64,000 nt of DNA from Archangiaceae bacterium (lineage in GTDB: Bacteria; Myxococcota; Myxococcia; Myxococcales; Myxococcaceae). Location of the stretch: the NCBI GenBank assembly GCA_016714225.1, contig JADJNS010000007.1, positions 62,001 through 126,000 of the forward strand, written 5' to 3'. The notes beneath the pieces are model-generated. The model worked only from the letters and a program-made list of their open reading frames with translations, made no database searches and was not told where the DNA came from. A program made the translations under genes and the position numbers. Each line of letters opens with the position of its first letter. Position 1 is the first letter of the stretch. Below are positions 1 to 8,092 of this stretch, in pieces.

Positions 1-245
1 TTGCCCGGGTAGGTGAGCGCGTACGCGCGCGCCACCAGGTCGTTCAGGTAGCCGTTCACGTCGGCCGAGCCCGCGCGCGAGCGCACCCACAGCAGGTCCG
101 ACGACGCGCCCCGGTACAGCCGCGACAGCGCTCGCGCCTCGTCGAGCTTGAGCGTCTTGAGCCCCGCGCCTTCTGCTTTGTCGAGCAGCTTTTCCAGTGC
201 CGACCAGCGCGGCCTCTTCAGCTCGACGAACTCGGCGATCTCCAT
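1..245 (-). CDS. Stage II sporulation protein M (SpoIIM) family, N-terminal fragment
   Basis: The gene is cut by the left edge; about 81 N-terminal codons are visible from the ATG at 245 (starts MEIAEFVELKRPRW). The visible part reads KLLDKAEG...LDEARALSRLYRGASSDLLWVRSR...YLNDLVARAYALTYPG, which matches my memory of the cytoplasmic N-terminal part of SpoIIM-family integral membrane proteins; the transmembrane part lies outside the window. In non-sporulating-locus contexts this family commonly sits beside RDD-family membrane proteins, and an RDD gene indeed lies divergently at 541. Function in envelope biology is not established from this fragment. Family call is by recognition, moderately sure. 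Confidence 0.7.
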   Translation of the reverse strand, partial: MEIAEFVELKRPRWSALEKLLDKAEGAGLKTLKLDEARALSRLYRGASSDLLWVRSRAGSADVNGYLNDLVARAYALTYPG

Positions 246-295
246 GAGCGAGAGAGAGAGCGTACCCCAAGTCGTCGCTTCCCCCCCCCGCGTCA

Positions 296-518
296 CGGGG
301 CCCGGGCTTCGGGCTTCGACCCACCGGTGCCGGGCTTCGGGCGCGGGCGCGGGCGCGTTTCACGAGAGGCACCTTCACGCGCAGCCAGCGCAAGCCCACA
401 CCCGTCAACCAGCGAGGCCTCCGGACCTTCGACACCGTCACATGCCCGCGCCCGCGCCCGCGCCCGCGCCCGACAGACCCGGCCCCCGGTCTGTCGAAGC
501 CCGAGCCCGAAGCCCCAA
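296..518. repeat. Inverted pair of a dispersed GC-rich repeat
   Basis: Between the divergent SpoIIM and RDD genes, positions about 301-356 read a doubled GGGCTTCGGG, then TTCGACCCACCGGTGCCGGG and a run of GGGCGC units. Positions about 443-516 carry the reverse complement of the same design: CGCCCG run, then ...CCGGTCTGTCGAAGCCCGAG. Related copies in direct orientation lie at 35388-35436 and 42660-42752, always between genes. The pair could fold into a long hairpin between the two divergent transcription units. No coding content is supported here, although the RDD frame stays open through it. Confidence 0.7.
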
Positions 519-540
519 GCGCCTGAGCTACGCTTCGCCC

Positions 541-1380
541 GTGCCCGACGACCGCCTCCTCGACGGAAACCACTCGGTGCTCACCCCCGAATACGTCGAG
601 TTCGACTTCGTGCTCGCGGGTCTCCTCAGCCGCATGCTGGCCTGGCTGATCGACACCTTCGTGATTCTGGCGATCGTGATCCTCGCCGCGATCGTCATCA
701 CCCTGGTCGGAGCGGCAGCCGGCGGCTTCGCCTCAGCGCTGTTCATGATCGCCTGGTTCCTGGTCGACTGGGGCTACTTCATCTTCCTCGAGACCGTGTG
801 GTCGGGGCAGACCCTGGGCAAGAAGGCGCTCGGCCTCCGCGTGATTCAAGAGAGCGGCGTGCGCATCGGCTTCTTTCACGCCGCGCTGCGCAACCTGGCC
901 CGCCCCTTCGACCGGCTGCCGGCGATGTTCATGGGCATGGCCGGCCCCGGCTTCTACGCGGTCGGAGGAGCGGTCGCGTTCTTCTCCCAGTCCCACCAGC
1001 GGCTGGGCGACATGCTCGCCGGCACCGTGGTCGTGCGCGAGCGCCGCCTCAAGATTCCCGCCTCGCTGGCCCGCCCCGACATCGAGCTCACCCTGCTCAA
1101 AGACCCCGCCTTTCGCGCCCGCGTGGCCCGCCTGTCGGCCGAAGAAGAGGCGCTCATCTTCGCCGCCGCGCTCCGCCGCGAAGAGCTGGGCATGGAGGCC
1201 CGCCTCTCGCTCTTCCAGAAGCTCTGCCACCGCCTGCAAGACGACGCCGACTTCCACAAGCCGCCCCACCTCTCCGACGAGAAGCTGGTGCTGCTGGTCG
1301 CCGCCGCGCTGGTGGCGCGCAGCTCCGAGCGCAAAGCCGGCGCGGCCCGAGGCAAGGGCTCGCGCTTCGCCCTGCAGTGA
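541..1380 (+). CDS. RDD family integral membrane protein
   Basis: 279-aa inner-membrane protein. The RDD signature is visible: SRMLAWLIDTF (Arg31, Asp38) at the start of the first membrane helix (about 36-58), a second helix near 65-85, the GQTLGKKALGLRV loop at 89-101 and the closing LGDMLAGTVVV. A roughly 90-residue soluble C-terminal region follows. I chose the GTG at 541 because the longer in-frame extension translates the intergenic GC-repeat into Ala/Pro/Arg-rich filler. RDD proteins are poorly characterised; some have been linked to ion or small-molecule transport, so no substrate is assigned. Divergent from the SpoIIM-family gene. Confidence 0.85.
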   Translation: MPDDRLLDGNHSVLTPEYVEFDFVLAGLLSRMLAWLIDTFVILAIVILAAIVITLVGAAAGGFASALFMIAWFLVDWGYFIFLETVWSGQTLGKKALGLRVIQESGVRIGFFHAALRNLARPFDRLPAMFMGMAGPGFYAVGGAVAFFSQSHQRLGDMLAGTVVVRERRLKIPASLARPDIELTLLKDPAFRARVARLSAEEEALIFAAALRREELGMEARLSLFQKLCHRLQDDADFHKPPHLSDEKLVLLVAAALVARSSERKAGAARGKGSRFALQ

Positions 1381-1400
1381 GGCCCGAAGAGCCCTGCGGT

Positions 1401-1943
1401 TCAGAAGTAGAAGTGCACGTTCAAGAACCCCCCGCCGCCGGGGCGTATCGCGTTGGTGTTGTTGATCGCGATGTAGAGGGTGAAGAAGCCGCGCGCGCCG
1501 ATCGAGACCGTGTCGACCAGAAAGTAGTCGAGCCCCCCGAACGCCTGCGGGCCCCAGAACACCTGCTGGTTGGTGCTGCTGGTGTCGCCATCGACGTTGC
1601 CGCGAATGATCGCCAGCACGTCGATGGCGAGGCCGGCGTACGGCCGCAGCGAATCTTCGCTGAACAGGTAGCGGAAGTAGATCTGCCCGCCGGTGCCGAA
1701 CAGCTGCTTGTTCGACTGGCGGGTCAGCAGCAGCGACGCGGGTATTCGTGCCCCGACCTCGAACCCGTTCTCGATATAGAACGTGCCCTCGATCTGAAAC
1801 GACAGGCCCGCGGTCACCTCGCGGTCATTGAAGGTGAAACCACCCACCTCGAACCCGATGCGTCGGTTCGCGAACTGTGCCTGCGCCTCGGTGGCTCCCA
1901 GCGCCGCCATCAGCAGAACCAGTCCGAAGCGGGTCTTTCGCAT
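1401..1943 (-). CDS. Secreted beta-barrel-like outer-membrane protein, unknown family
   Basis: 180-aa protein beginning MRKTRFGLVLLMAAL with a signal peptide ending near AEA-QAQ. The mature part alternates aromatic and polar residues in short strands (GFTFNDREVTAGLSFQIEGTFY, GQIYFRYLF, GFFTLYIAINN) and ends in a C-terminal Phe (HFYF), as expected for a small outer-membrane beta-barrel. The ATG at 1943 is chosen because the signal peptide starts there; the frame stays open upstream across the neighbouring gene. It is divergent from the TPR lipoprotein with only 34 bases between the starts. I do not recognise the family. Confidence 0.7.
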   Translation of the reverse strand: MRKTRFGLVLLMAALGATEAQAQFANRRIGFEVGGFTFNDREVTAGLSFQIEGTFYIENGFEVGARIPASLLLTRQSNKQLFGTGGQIYFRYLFSEDSLRPYAGLAIDVLAIIRGNVDGDTSSTNQQVFWGPQAFGGLDYFLVDTVSIGARGFFTLYIAINNTNAIRPGGGGFLNVHFYF

Positions 1944-1977
1944 GAAGGGCACGCATCGTACACTCGCCCCGCCCAAG

Positions 1978-3024
1978 ATGAAGCGACTCGTAACGGTGAT
2001 TTTCGCAGTCGGTTCGGCCGCCTGCCTGCACACCCCTCCCCCGCACCCCCGCGCCGTCGAGGCCTCTGACCTCTGCGCCGAGTACCTCGGCGCGGGCGAT
2101 CTCACCACCGCCGAGGTGCAGTGCGACCTGGCCCTCCAGTTCGCTCCCCAGTTCGCCGACGCCTGGGTCAACAAGGGCCTGATCGCGATGAAGCGCGGGC
2201 AGGAAGACAACGCCAAAGAGTGCTTCATCAAGGCGCTGCGCTACAACCAGGAGCACGCTGGCGCCTACAACGACCTCGGCTTCATCTATTACAAGAACCA
2301 CCAATACGGAAAAGCGCACGACAACTTCCAGCGCGCGCTCAAGGTCAACCCCGACTTCAACGAGGCGCGCTACAACCTCGCTCTCACCTTCATGGGCCTC
2401 AAAGACTTCGACAAGGCCAAGAAGGAGTTTCGCACCGTGATCGCCGTCAACGCCGCCCTCGCCGACCCGTACGCCATGCTCGGCAAGATCGCCCACGACG
2501 AGAGCGCGCTCGAAGACGCCGAGCTGCAGCTGCGCAAGGCGGTCGAGCTCGACCCCAAGTTCACCGACGCCTGGCTCGAGCTCGGCAACGTGCTCGCCGA
2601 GGCCGGCCGCGCCGCCGAGGCCAAAGACGCTTACGAGGCCTGCGTCGAGTCAGACCCCAACAAGGCCGAGTGCCGCCGCAACATCGCCGTGGTGAACAAG
2701 AGCGCCAAGCTGCAAGAAGAGTCGCTCAAGAACATCAAAGACGCGAAAGAGGGCAAGCGCGACGCGCCCAACGAGTTCGCCATGGCCCGCACCTACCGCG
2801 ACAAGGGCCTGCGCAACGACGAGAAGCGCGCCTACTTTCGCTGCCTCAAGTTCGACTCCAAGTTCGCGCCCTGCCACTTCGGGCTGTTCGAGATCTTCAA
2901 AGACGATCGCGACGACAAGCAGGCCAAGACCGCCTGTCAGAACTTCCTCAAGTTCGCCGAGGGCTCCGAGTTCCCCAAAGAGGTCGAGACCTGCGAACGC
3001 TTCGTGAGCGCGAACACGTACTGA
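1978..3024 (+). CDS. TPR-repeat lipoprotein
   Basis: 348-aa protein. The N-terminus MKRLVTVIFAVGSAACL is a lipoprotein-type signal with Cys near residue 16. The body is a string of TPR motifs, e.g. ADAWVNKGLIAMKRGQEDNA, AGAYNDLGFIYYKNHQYGKA, NEARYNLALTFMGLKDFDKA, TDAWLELGNVLAEAGRAAEA, roughly residues 30-250, then a less regular helical tail with four Cys. It overlaps nothing and is followed after 10 bases by the double-FHA gene on the same strand, so the two are probably co-transcribed. The similarity to PilF/NfrG-type TPR assembly lipoproteins is only general. Its position beside the T3SS locus suggests, without proof, a scaffolding role. Confidence 0.85.
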   Translation: MKRLVTVIFAVGSAACLHTPPPHPRAVEASDLCAEYLGAGDLTTAEVQCDLALQFAPQFADAWVNKGLIAMKRGQEDNAKECFIKALRYNQEHAGAYNDLGFIYYKNHQYGKAHDNFQRALKVNPDFNEARYNLALTFMGLKDFDKAKKEFRTVIAVNAALADPYAMLGKIAHDESALEDAELQLRKAVELDPKFTDAWLELGNVLAEAGRAAEAKDAYEACVESDPNKAECRRNIAVVNKSAKLQEESLKNIKDAKEGKRDAPNEFAMARTYRDKGLRNDEKRAYFRCLKFDSKFAPCHFGLFEIFKDDRDDKQAKTACQNFLKFAEGSEFPKEVETCERFVSANTY

Positions 3025-3034
3025 AGCGCCCAGC

Positions 3035-4213
3035 ATGAGCGTCCGCCTCACGGTGAAACAGCGCAGCGAGCAGGGCGGCGCCGACAAGCCCTCGGTCGTC
3101 ATGCTCGACGACGACGTCATCACCCTCGGCCGCGATCAGGCCTGCCACGTGGTGCTCGCTCAGCAGGCGGTGTCGCGCTCTCACGCTCGCATCTCACGCG
3201 ACGGCACCCTGTTCTTCGTCGAAGACCTGGGCTCTTCGTACGGCACCCAGATCAACGGCCAGAAGCTCCCCAAGGGTGAGAAGCACCTGCTCCGCAACGG
3301 CGACGTGATCGCCATCGCCCAGTTCGACGTGACCTTCGATCGGGTCGCCGCGTCCGAGAATGGCAAGGGCGAGGGCAGCGGCACCCAGCACGTGGCGCGG
3401 CAGGTGGTGAAAGACGTGATGCGCGGCCTCTCGGCCGGCGGGCAGCAGCCCTACTTTCGCATCATGAACGGCCCCCGCGACGGCGAACGCATCGAGATCG
3501 CCGACGCGCAGGAATACGTCATCGGCCGCGACGAGACCGCCGACATCATCTTCAAAGACGACCTGGTCTCGCGCCGACACGTGAAGGTTCGCCGCGACTG
3601 GTCGGGGGTGCACGTCGAAGATCTCGGCTCGCGCAACGGCATCAAGATCAACAAGAAGCGCAGCCCGGGCAAGACGCTCTCCGACCGCGACGAGGTCGAG
3701 GTGGGCGGGGTACGCCTGCTCTTCCTCGACCCCAATGATCCCCGCGATGCGCTCGTGGTGCTGCCCGACGCCACCGATCACGACGGTGACGACGACGACG
3801 AGCTCGACGACGAGTCGACCCGCATGGAAGACGGCGAAGAGTCGCTGATCTCCAAGCGCAAGCGGGTGAAGGCCGAGAAGAAGGCCAAGAAGGAGCAAGA
3901 GGCGCCCGAAGAAGAAGAAGCGCCCCCCGAAGAAGCCCCGCCGGCCGACGAGGCCCCACCCGAGGGCGAAGGCGACAACGCTGGCGAAGCCGAAGGCGAA
4001 CCGCCCCCCGACGAAGAGGGCGCCGACGCCCCTGCGGGTGAAGAGGGTGAAGAGGGCGAAGGCGGCGATGGCGACGATGGCGACGACGGCGAAGGCGCAG
4101 GCCGCTTCGGCATCGACCTGACCAACCGCTCCACGCTCATCGGCATCGGCATCGGAGCGGCCGCGTTGCTGATCGGCATCGTGGTGCTGATCCTCCTCGT
4201 CGCCGGCGCCTGA
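3035..4213 (+). CDS. Double-FHA-domain protein with acidic linker and C-terminal membrane anchor
   Basis: 392 aa. FHA domain 1 (about 20-105) has GR at 32-33, SRSH at 47-50 and GSSYGT at 66-71. FHA domain 2 (about 138-225) has GRDE at 164-167, SRRH at 179-182 and SRNG at 199-202, so both phosphothreonine-binding loops look intact. A long Glu/Asp/Pro-rich linker (about 245-355) leads to a single membrane helix in the last 26 residues, with almost nothing beyond it. FHA proteins read Ser/Thr-kinase signals; SctD, the T3SS inner-ring protein, also has a cytoplasmic FHA fold before one membrane helix. This gene converges on sctV, so it may be a reduced SctD-like component, but the periplasmic part of SctD is absent and this remains inference. 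Confidence 0.85.
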   Translation: MSVRLTVKQRSEQGGADKPSVVMLDDDVITLGRDQACHVVLAQQAVSRSHARISRDGTLFFVEDLGSSYGTQINGQKLPKGEKHLLRNGDVIAIAQFDVTFDRVAASENGKGEGSGTQHVARQVVKDVMRGLSAGGQQPYFRIMNGPRDGERIEIADAQEYVIGRDETADIIFKDDLVSRRHVKVRRDWSGVHVEDLGSRNGIKINKKRSPGKTLSDRDEVEVGGVRLLFLDPNDPRDALVVLPDATDHDGDDDDELDDESTRMEDGEESLISKRKRVKAEKKAKKEQEAPEEEEAPPEEAPPADEAPPEGEGDNAGEAEGEPPPDEEGADAPAGEEGEEGEGGDGDDGDDGEGAGRFGIDLTNRSTLIGIGIGAAALLIGIVVLILLVAGA

Positions 4214-4355
4214 CGCTTCCAGCAACGCGCGAACGTCGCGGTACCCAGCCCTCAGCAGCAATGGCCGTAGCGCGTCGCGGGCCGCCAGTCAGGCGAGTGA
4301 CCTGAGGTCGTGACGGCTCACCTGCCGACGACTGCTCGGCCCGTTCAGCCGCTTC

Positions 4356-6503
4356 TCAGCGCGTGCTGATGCGCGCCACCGGCTGAATGTTCAGCTCGGG
4401 CGACAGCTCTTGAAACGAGACCACGCTGAACGGCGGGTTGAACTCGTACTCGAGCAGCTTGCGCACGTAGCGGCGAATGTCCATCGCGGTGAGAATCACC
4501 GGGCGCTGGGCGGTGGGCGGCAGGTGGCCGCACTCGTTCTTCACCGCCTGAACGATCTCCTGCGCGATGTCGGGCTCGAGCGCGAGGTGCGTGCCCGCCG
4601 ACGTTCGCTTGATCGCCCCGCGCACCGCGTCTTCGATCTGCGGGTCGAGCAGGTACACCACCAGGGTGTTCGTGCCGCGCGCGTACTTGTGCGAGACGTA
4701 ACGCTTCAGCGCGCTGCGCACGTGCTCGGTGAGCATCACCGAGTCGGCCTCGACCTGCCCCTGCTCGGCGATGGCCTGCAGAATGCCGCGCAGGTCGCGA
4801 ATCGAGATCTCCTCTTCGACCAGGCGGCCCAGAATGTCGGTCAGCTTGAGCACGTTGACGACCTTGGGCACCACCTCTTTGACGATCGCCGGAAACGCCT
4901 TCTCCAGCTGATCGAGCATGGTCTGCACTTCCTGCACGCCCACGAACTCGCGCGCGTGGCGCCTCAAGACCGCGGCGAGGTGCAGAATGATGTACCCCGG
5001 CACGTCCCAGGTGGTGAGCCCCGCCGCCTCGAGCATCTCCTTCGACGCCTCGGGCACCCAGGCCGCCGGTTGCCGGGTCGCCGGGTTGATCGCCTCGAAG
5101 CCCTGCACGTTCATCAGCTTCAGGCGATCGACGGTGTCGTTCACCAGAATGTGGCCCAGCGTGGCCTGGCCGGTGACCACCGGCACTTCGTTGATCTGAA
5201 TCTGGTACGCGCCCGGCGGCAGGCCCGGGTTGCCGCGCGCCCGCACCCCGGGGAAGCGCACCCCCAGCTCGACGAACAACCCGTCGCGCATGAAGGGGAT
5301 CAGCTCGTAGAGGAACCGGCCGTTGTCTTGCCGCGAGTCGACGTACGGTACCAGCGCGTCCGACACCTCGAGCACGATCGGCGTCACTACGGGGATGAAC
5401 AGCTCGCTGTCGGGGTTGATCGGCTCCTTGGGCGCCGGCTCGGCGGCCTTGGGCTTGGGCGCCTCGCCGTTCTCTCCCGGCTCGCCGGCGTTCACCTCTT
5501 CGCCGTTCTCGTCGAGCTCGCCGCTCTCCATGCGGCGCTGCCGGTTGAGCATCACGTACGCGCCCGTGCCCGCGCCGATCGAGAGAATGAAGAACGGTAC
5601 CTTGGGCAGACCGGGCACCAGCGCCAGGCCGAAGATCATGCCCGCCGCGATGGCGATCGCCTTGGGGTACGCGGTCAGCTGACCGCCGATGTCCTTGCCG
5701 AGGTGGGCGCCCTCTTCTTCACCGCCGACGCGGGTCACGATGATGCCGGCGGCCGTCGAGATCAGAATCGCGGGAATCATGCCCACCAGGCCGTCGCCGA
5801 TGGTCAAGAGCGAGTACTTCTTCGCGGCGTCGCCGATCGCCAGGTTGCGCTGCAGCACGCCGATCGCCAGACCACCGACGATGTTCACCACCGTGATGAT
5901 GATGCCGGCGATGGCGTCGCCCTTGACGAACTTCATCGCGCCGTCCATCGCGCCGAACAGCTGGCTCTCGCGCTCGAGGTCGCGCCGCTTGCGCTTGCCC
6001 TCTTCCATGTCGATCGAGCCGGCACGCAGGTCGGCGTCGATCGACATCTGCTTGCCCGGCATCGCGTCGAGGGTGAAGCGGGCCGCGACTTCCGAGACGC
6101 GCTCGGCGCCCTTGGCGATCACGATGAAGTTCACCACCACCAGAATCACGAAGATGATGCCGCCCACCACGAAGTTGCCACGCGCCACGAACTGACCGAA
6201 CGCCAGCACCACCTCGCCCGCGTCGCCGGTCGAGAGAATCAGACGCGTGGTCGAGACCGTGAGCGCCAGCCGGTACATGGTGGTGATCAGCAGCAAGGTG
6301 GGAAACACCGACAGCTTGAGCGCGCTCGGCACGTAGAGCGTGATCAGCAACACCACCACCGACAAGCTGATGTTGAACGTCAACAGGATGTCGAGCAGGT
6401 GCGTCGGCAGCGGCACGATCATCATGCCGACGATCGCGATCACGACTACCGCGAGCAGAATGTCCGAGTATTTGTTGAGAAACGAATTGCTGCCGGCAGC
6501 CAT
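4356..6503 (-). CDS. sctV: Type III secretion export gate protein SctV (FlhA/HrcV family)
   Basis: 715-aa export-apparatus protein, close to the usual 690-710 aa of the family. About eight membrane helices fill residues 1-340, with the family signature region around AARFTLDAMPGKQMSIDADL near residue 150 in the cytoplasmic loop. A charged Glu/Asn/Pro-rich linker (about 325-365) precedes the large cytoplasmic domain that forms the nonameric docking ring for substrate-chaperone complexes. In flagella the homologue is FlhA. It is the last gene of the minus-strand T3SS run, separated by 58 bases from a SycD-like TPR gene; in flagellar loci flhA also follows flhB. Confidence 0.95.
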   Translation of the reverse strand: MAAGSNSFLNKYSDILLAVVVIAIVGMMIVPLPTHLLDILLTFNISLSVVVLLITLYVPSALKLSVFPTLLLITTMYRLALTVSTTRLILSTGDAGEVVLAFGQFVARGNFVVGGIIFVILVVVNFIVIAKGAERVSEVAARFTLDAMPGKQMSIDADLRAGSIDMEEGKRKRRDLERESQLFGAMDGAMKFVKGDAIAGIIITVVNIVGGLAIGVLQRNLAIGDAAKKYSLLTIGDGLVGMIPAILISTAAGIIVTRVGGEEEGAHLGKDIGGQLTAYPKAIAIAAGMIFGLALVPGLPKVPFFILSIGAGTGAYVMLNRQRRMESGELDENGEEVNAGEPGENGEAPKPKAAEPAPKEPINPDSELFIPVVTPIVLEVSDALVPYVDSRQDNGRFLYELIPFMRDGLFVELGVRFPGVRARGNPGLPPGAYQIQINEVPVVTGQATLGHILVNDTVDRLKLMNVQGFEAINPATRQPAAWVPEASKEMLEAAGLTTWDVPGYIILHLAAVLRRHAREFVGVQEVQTMLDQLEKAFPAIVKEVVPKVVNVLKLTDILGRLVEEEISIRDLRGILQAIAEQGQVEADSVMLTEHVRSALKRYVSHKYARGTNTLVVYLLDPQIEDAVRGAIKRTSAGTHLALEPDIAQEIVQAVKNECGHLPPTAQRPVILTAMDIRRYVRKLLEYEFNPPFSVVSFQELSPELNIQPVARISTR

Positions 6504-6561
6504 CGGTTCTCCCCAGCCTACCTCAAGAGCCGCACCTGCCGCGCTCTGGGGGCGGCCAATT

Positions 6562-7302
6562 TCACTTCTTCTTCTTGCCCAGCCCGCGGGCCATCTTGAT
6601 GAGGCGTTTGGCGCGCTCGACGAACGGGTCGCTGGCCGGCGCCAGCGTCACCGCGCGCTGCAGGTCTTCCATCGCCAGCTTCACCTTGCCGCGGTTCAGC
6701 CGAATCTCGCCGCGGTACACCACCGCCGCCAGATCGTCGGGGTCGAGCTTCAGCGCCGCCTGAAACAACGCCAGCGCCCGCTCCTGGTCGTTGAGCGCCA
6801 GGTAGATGGTGCCCAGCATGGTGTGCACGAAGGGGTCGCGCTGGTCGGCCGCCACCAGCTGCTCGAAGATCACCCTCGCCTCATCGGGCTTGCCCATCTC
6901 GAACAGCTTGTGACCGAAGGCGGCCAGCTCGGCAGTCTCTTGCGGAGTGTGGCTCTTCTTCACGTCCACGTGGCCGACGTGCGCCTCGGGCAACGCCTTG
7001 CGCTCGACGCCGCCGCGACCGGCCGCTGGCGCGCTGCCCTTCGCAGGCGGCGGCGCGCCCCGCTGCGCCTTGGGGTCGGCCGCTCCGCCCAGCTGCGCGG
7101 GGCTCATCGCCACCTTCGACACCTTCACCGTCACCCGCGGCTCGGGAGTGACCACCACGTGCGGGTCGGTCGCGTCTTCGTCGCGGCCGACCGCCTTCAT
7201 GTCGGTGATGCTGACGGTGGGGCGGCGCGGCGGCTTCTTCCCCACCTTCGGGAAGTGAATGATCGTGACCGGCTTTGCCTTGCCCTGCTCTGGGCTGGCC
7301 AT
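6562..7302 (-). CDS. SycD/LcrH-like TPR protein (third paralogue)
   Basis: 246 aa. The N-terminal half (1-120) is Pro/Ala/Lys-rich and low in complexity. The C-terminal half carries three TPR-like motifs: AAFGHKLFEMGKPDEARVIF, HTMLGTIYLALNDQERALAL and VYRGEIRLNRGKVKLAMEDL, then a basic end GLGKKKK. It is clearly paralogous to the proteins at 7306 and 9231 (shared GK-EAR-FE-L and RGE-L-GK patterns). Class II type III chaperones of this fold hold translocators or early substrates in the cytoplasm. Four bases separate it from the upstream paralogue, so the two are co-transcribed. Specific partners are unknown; no translocator gene is visible nearby. Confidence 0.8.
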   Translation of the reverse strand: MASPEQGKAKPVTIIHFPKVGKKPPRRPTVSITDMKAVGRDEDATDPHVVVTPEPRVTVKVSKVAMSPAQLGGAADPKAQRGAPPPAKGSAPAAGRGGVERKALPEAHVGHVDVKKSHTPQETAELAAFGHKLFEMGKPDEARVIFEQLVAADQRDPFVHTMLGTIYLALNDQERALALFQAALKLDPDDLAAVVYRGEIRLNRGKVKLAMEDLQRAVTLAPASDPFVERAKRLIKMARGLGKKKK

Positions 7303-7305
7303 GCG

Positions 7306-7989
7306 CTACTTCTTCTTCACGGCCTTCGCTGGCGCCGCCGCGACGGGCTTCGCAGGAGGCCGGGCTTCCGTCTTCTTCGGGCGGTCATCGTTCTTGCCCG
7401 TCTGGGCTGCACCCTGCGCCGTCTCGATCGCCTCGAGCGCCGCAGCCGCCAGCACGCGCGCGCGGTGAACCAGCGGGTCTTTTCCGGTCGGGTCGAGGTC
7501 GACGGCGCGCTTGAAGTCCTGGGCCGCCTCCATCACCTTGCCCAGCCGCAGGTAGACCTCGCCGCGGTTCACGTACGACGCGATCTCGCGCTCGTTGAGC
7601 GAGATGGCGCGGTTGAAGCAGTTCATCGCGGTGTCGAGGTTTTCTCGCGCCAGGTGCACCGCGCCCAGCGCGGTGACGTAGTACGACTCTTTCGGGTCGA
7701 GAGAGGTGAGGCCTTCGAAGATCACCCGCGCCTCTTCGTACTTGCCCTGCTCGTACATCTGGAAGCCGATGATCGCCATCTCCAGCATCTCGGGGCCCGA
7801 GATGGCGTGGAGATCCTTCAGCGACATGTCGCCCTTCATCCACGCCTGAATGCGATCAGTCGTGTAGAGGACCTTTTCCCATTCGGGAGTGACGGCCGGC
7901 TTGTCCTTATCGGCAGGCTTGGTGGCGGGAGCCGCACCTTTCGATGGGATCACCGGACCGCCGCCCCCACCGCCACTCGACTTGCTCAT
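7306..7989 (-). CDS. SycD/LcrH-like TPR protein (second paralogue)
   Basis: 227 aa. The start at 7989 (MSKSSGGGGGG) follows a Gly-rich stretch; an in-frame GTG/ATG at 8022 would only add residues overlapping the terminator. Residues about 40-190 follow the class II chaperone pattern: AIIGFQMYEQGKYEEARVIF, VTALGAVHLARENLDTAMNC and VNRGEVYLRLGKVMEAAQDF. A Lys/Ala/Pro tail ends in KAVKKK. It differs from the 9231 paralogue mainly by the N- and C-terminal extensions, as does its downstream neighbour, suggesting tandem duplication. The preceding gene (8093-9121) is separated from it by a strong intrinsic terminator, so this pair may have its own promoter. Confidence 0.8.
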   Translation of the reverse strand: MSKSSGGGGGGPVIPSKGAAPATKPADKDKPAVTPEWEKVLYTTDRIQAWMKGDMSLKDLHAISGPEMLEMAIIGFQMYEQGKYEEARVIFEGLTSLDPKESYYVTALGAVHLARENLDTAMNCFNRAISLNEREIASYVNRGEVYLRLGKVMEAAQDFKRAVDLDPTGKDPLVHRARVLAAAALEAIETAQGAAQTGKNDDRPKKTEARPPAKPVAAAPAKAVKKK

Positions 7990-8024
7990 TTGCGAACTGA
8001 CCTCGGGGATTGAGGAAAACAAAA

Positions 8025-8055
8025 AAGCCGGGCGCCCCAGAAAGGCACCCGGCTT
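8025..8055 (-). terminator. Rho-independent terminator after the Cys-His-Asp protein gene
   Basis: On the minus strand a 12-base stem (AAGCCGGGTGCC pairing with GGCGCCCGGCTT, one G-T pair) encloses a 7-base loop and is followed by TTTTTTGTTTT. It lies 38 bases past the stop of the gene at 8093-9121 and just upstream of the next gene, so it divides the T3SS run at this point. Confidence 0.85.
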
Positions 8056-8092
8056 TGTATCGAACGGGACTGGGCCTGTCTAGGAACTGCCT

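Noticed and set aside
148..540. N-terminal extension of the RDD protein
   Set aside because: It translates the intergenic GC repeat into low-complexity sequence; the RDD domain begins soon after GTG 541.
4214..4355. Bidirectional terminator between the FHA gene and sctV
   Set aside because: No stem of convincing length with a T-tract could be found in this 142-base gap.
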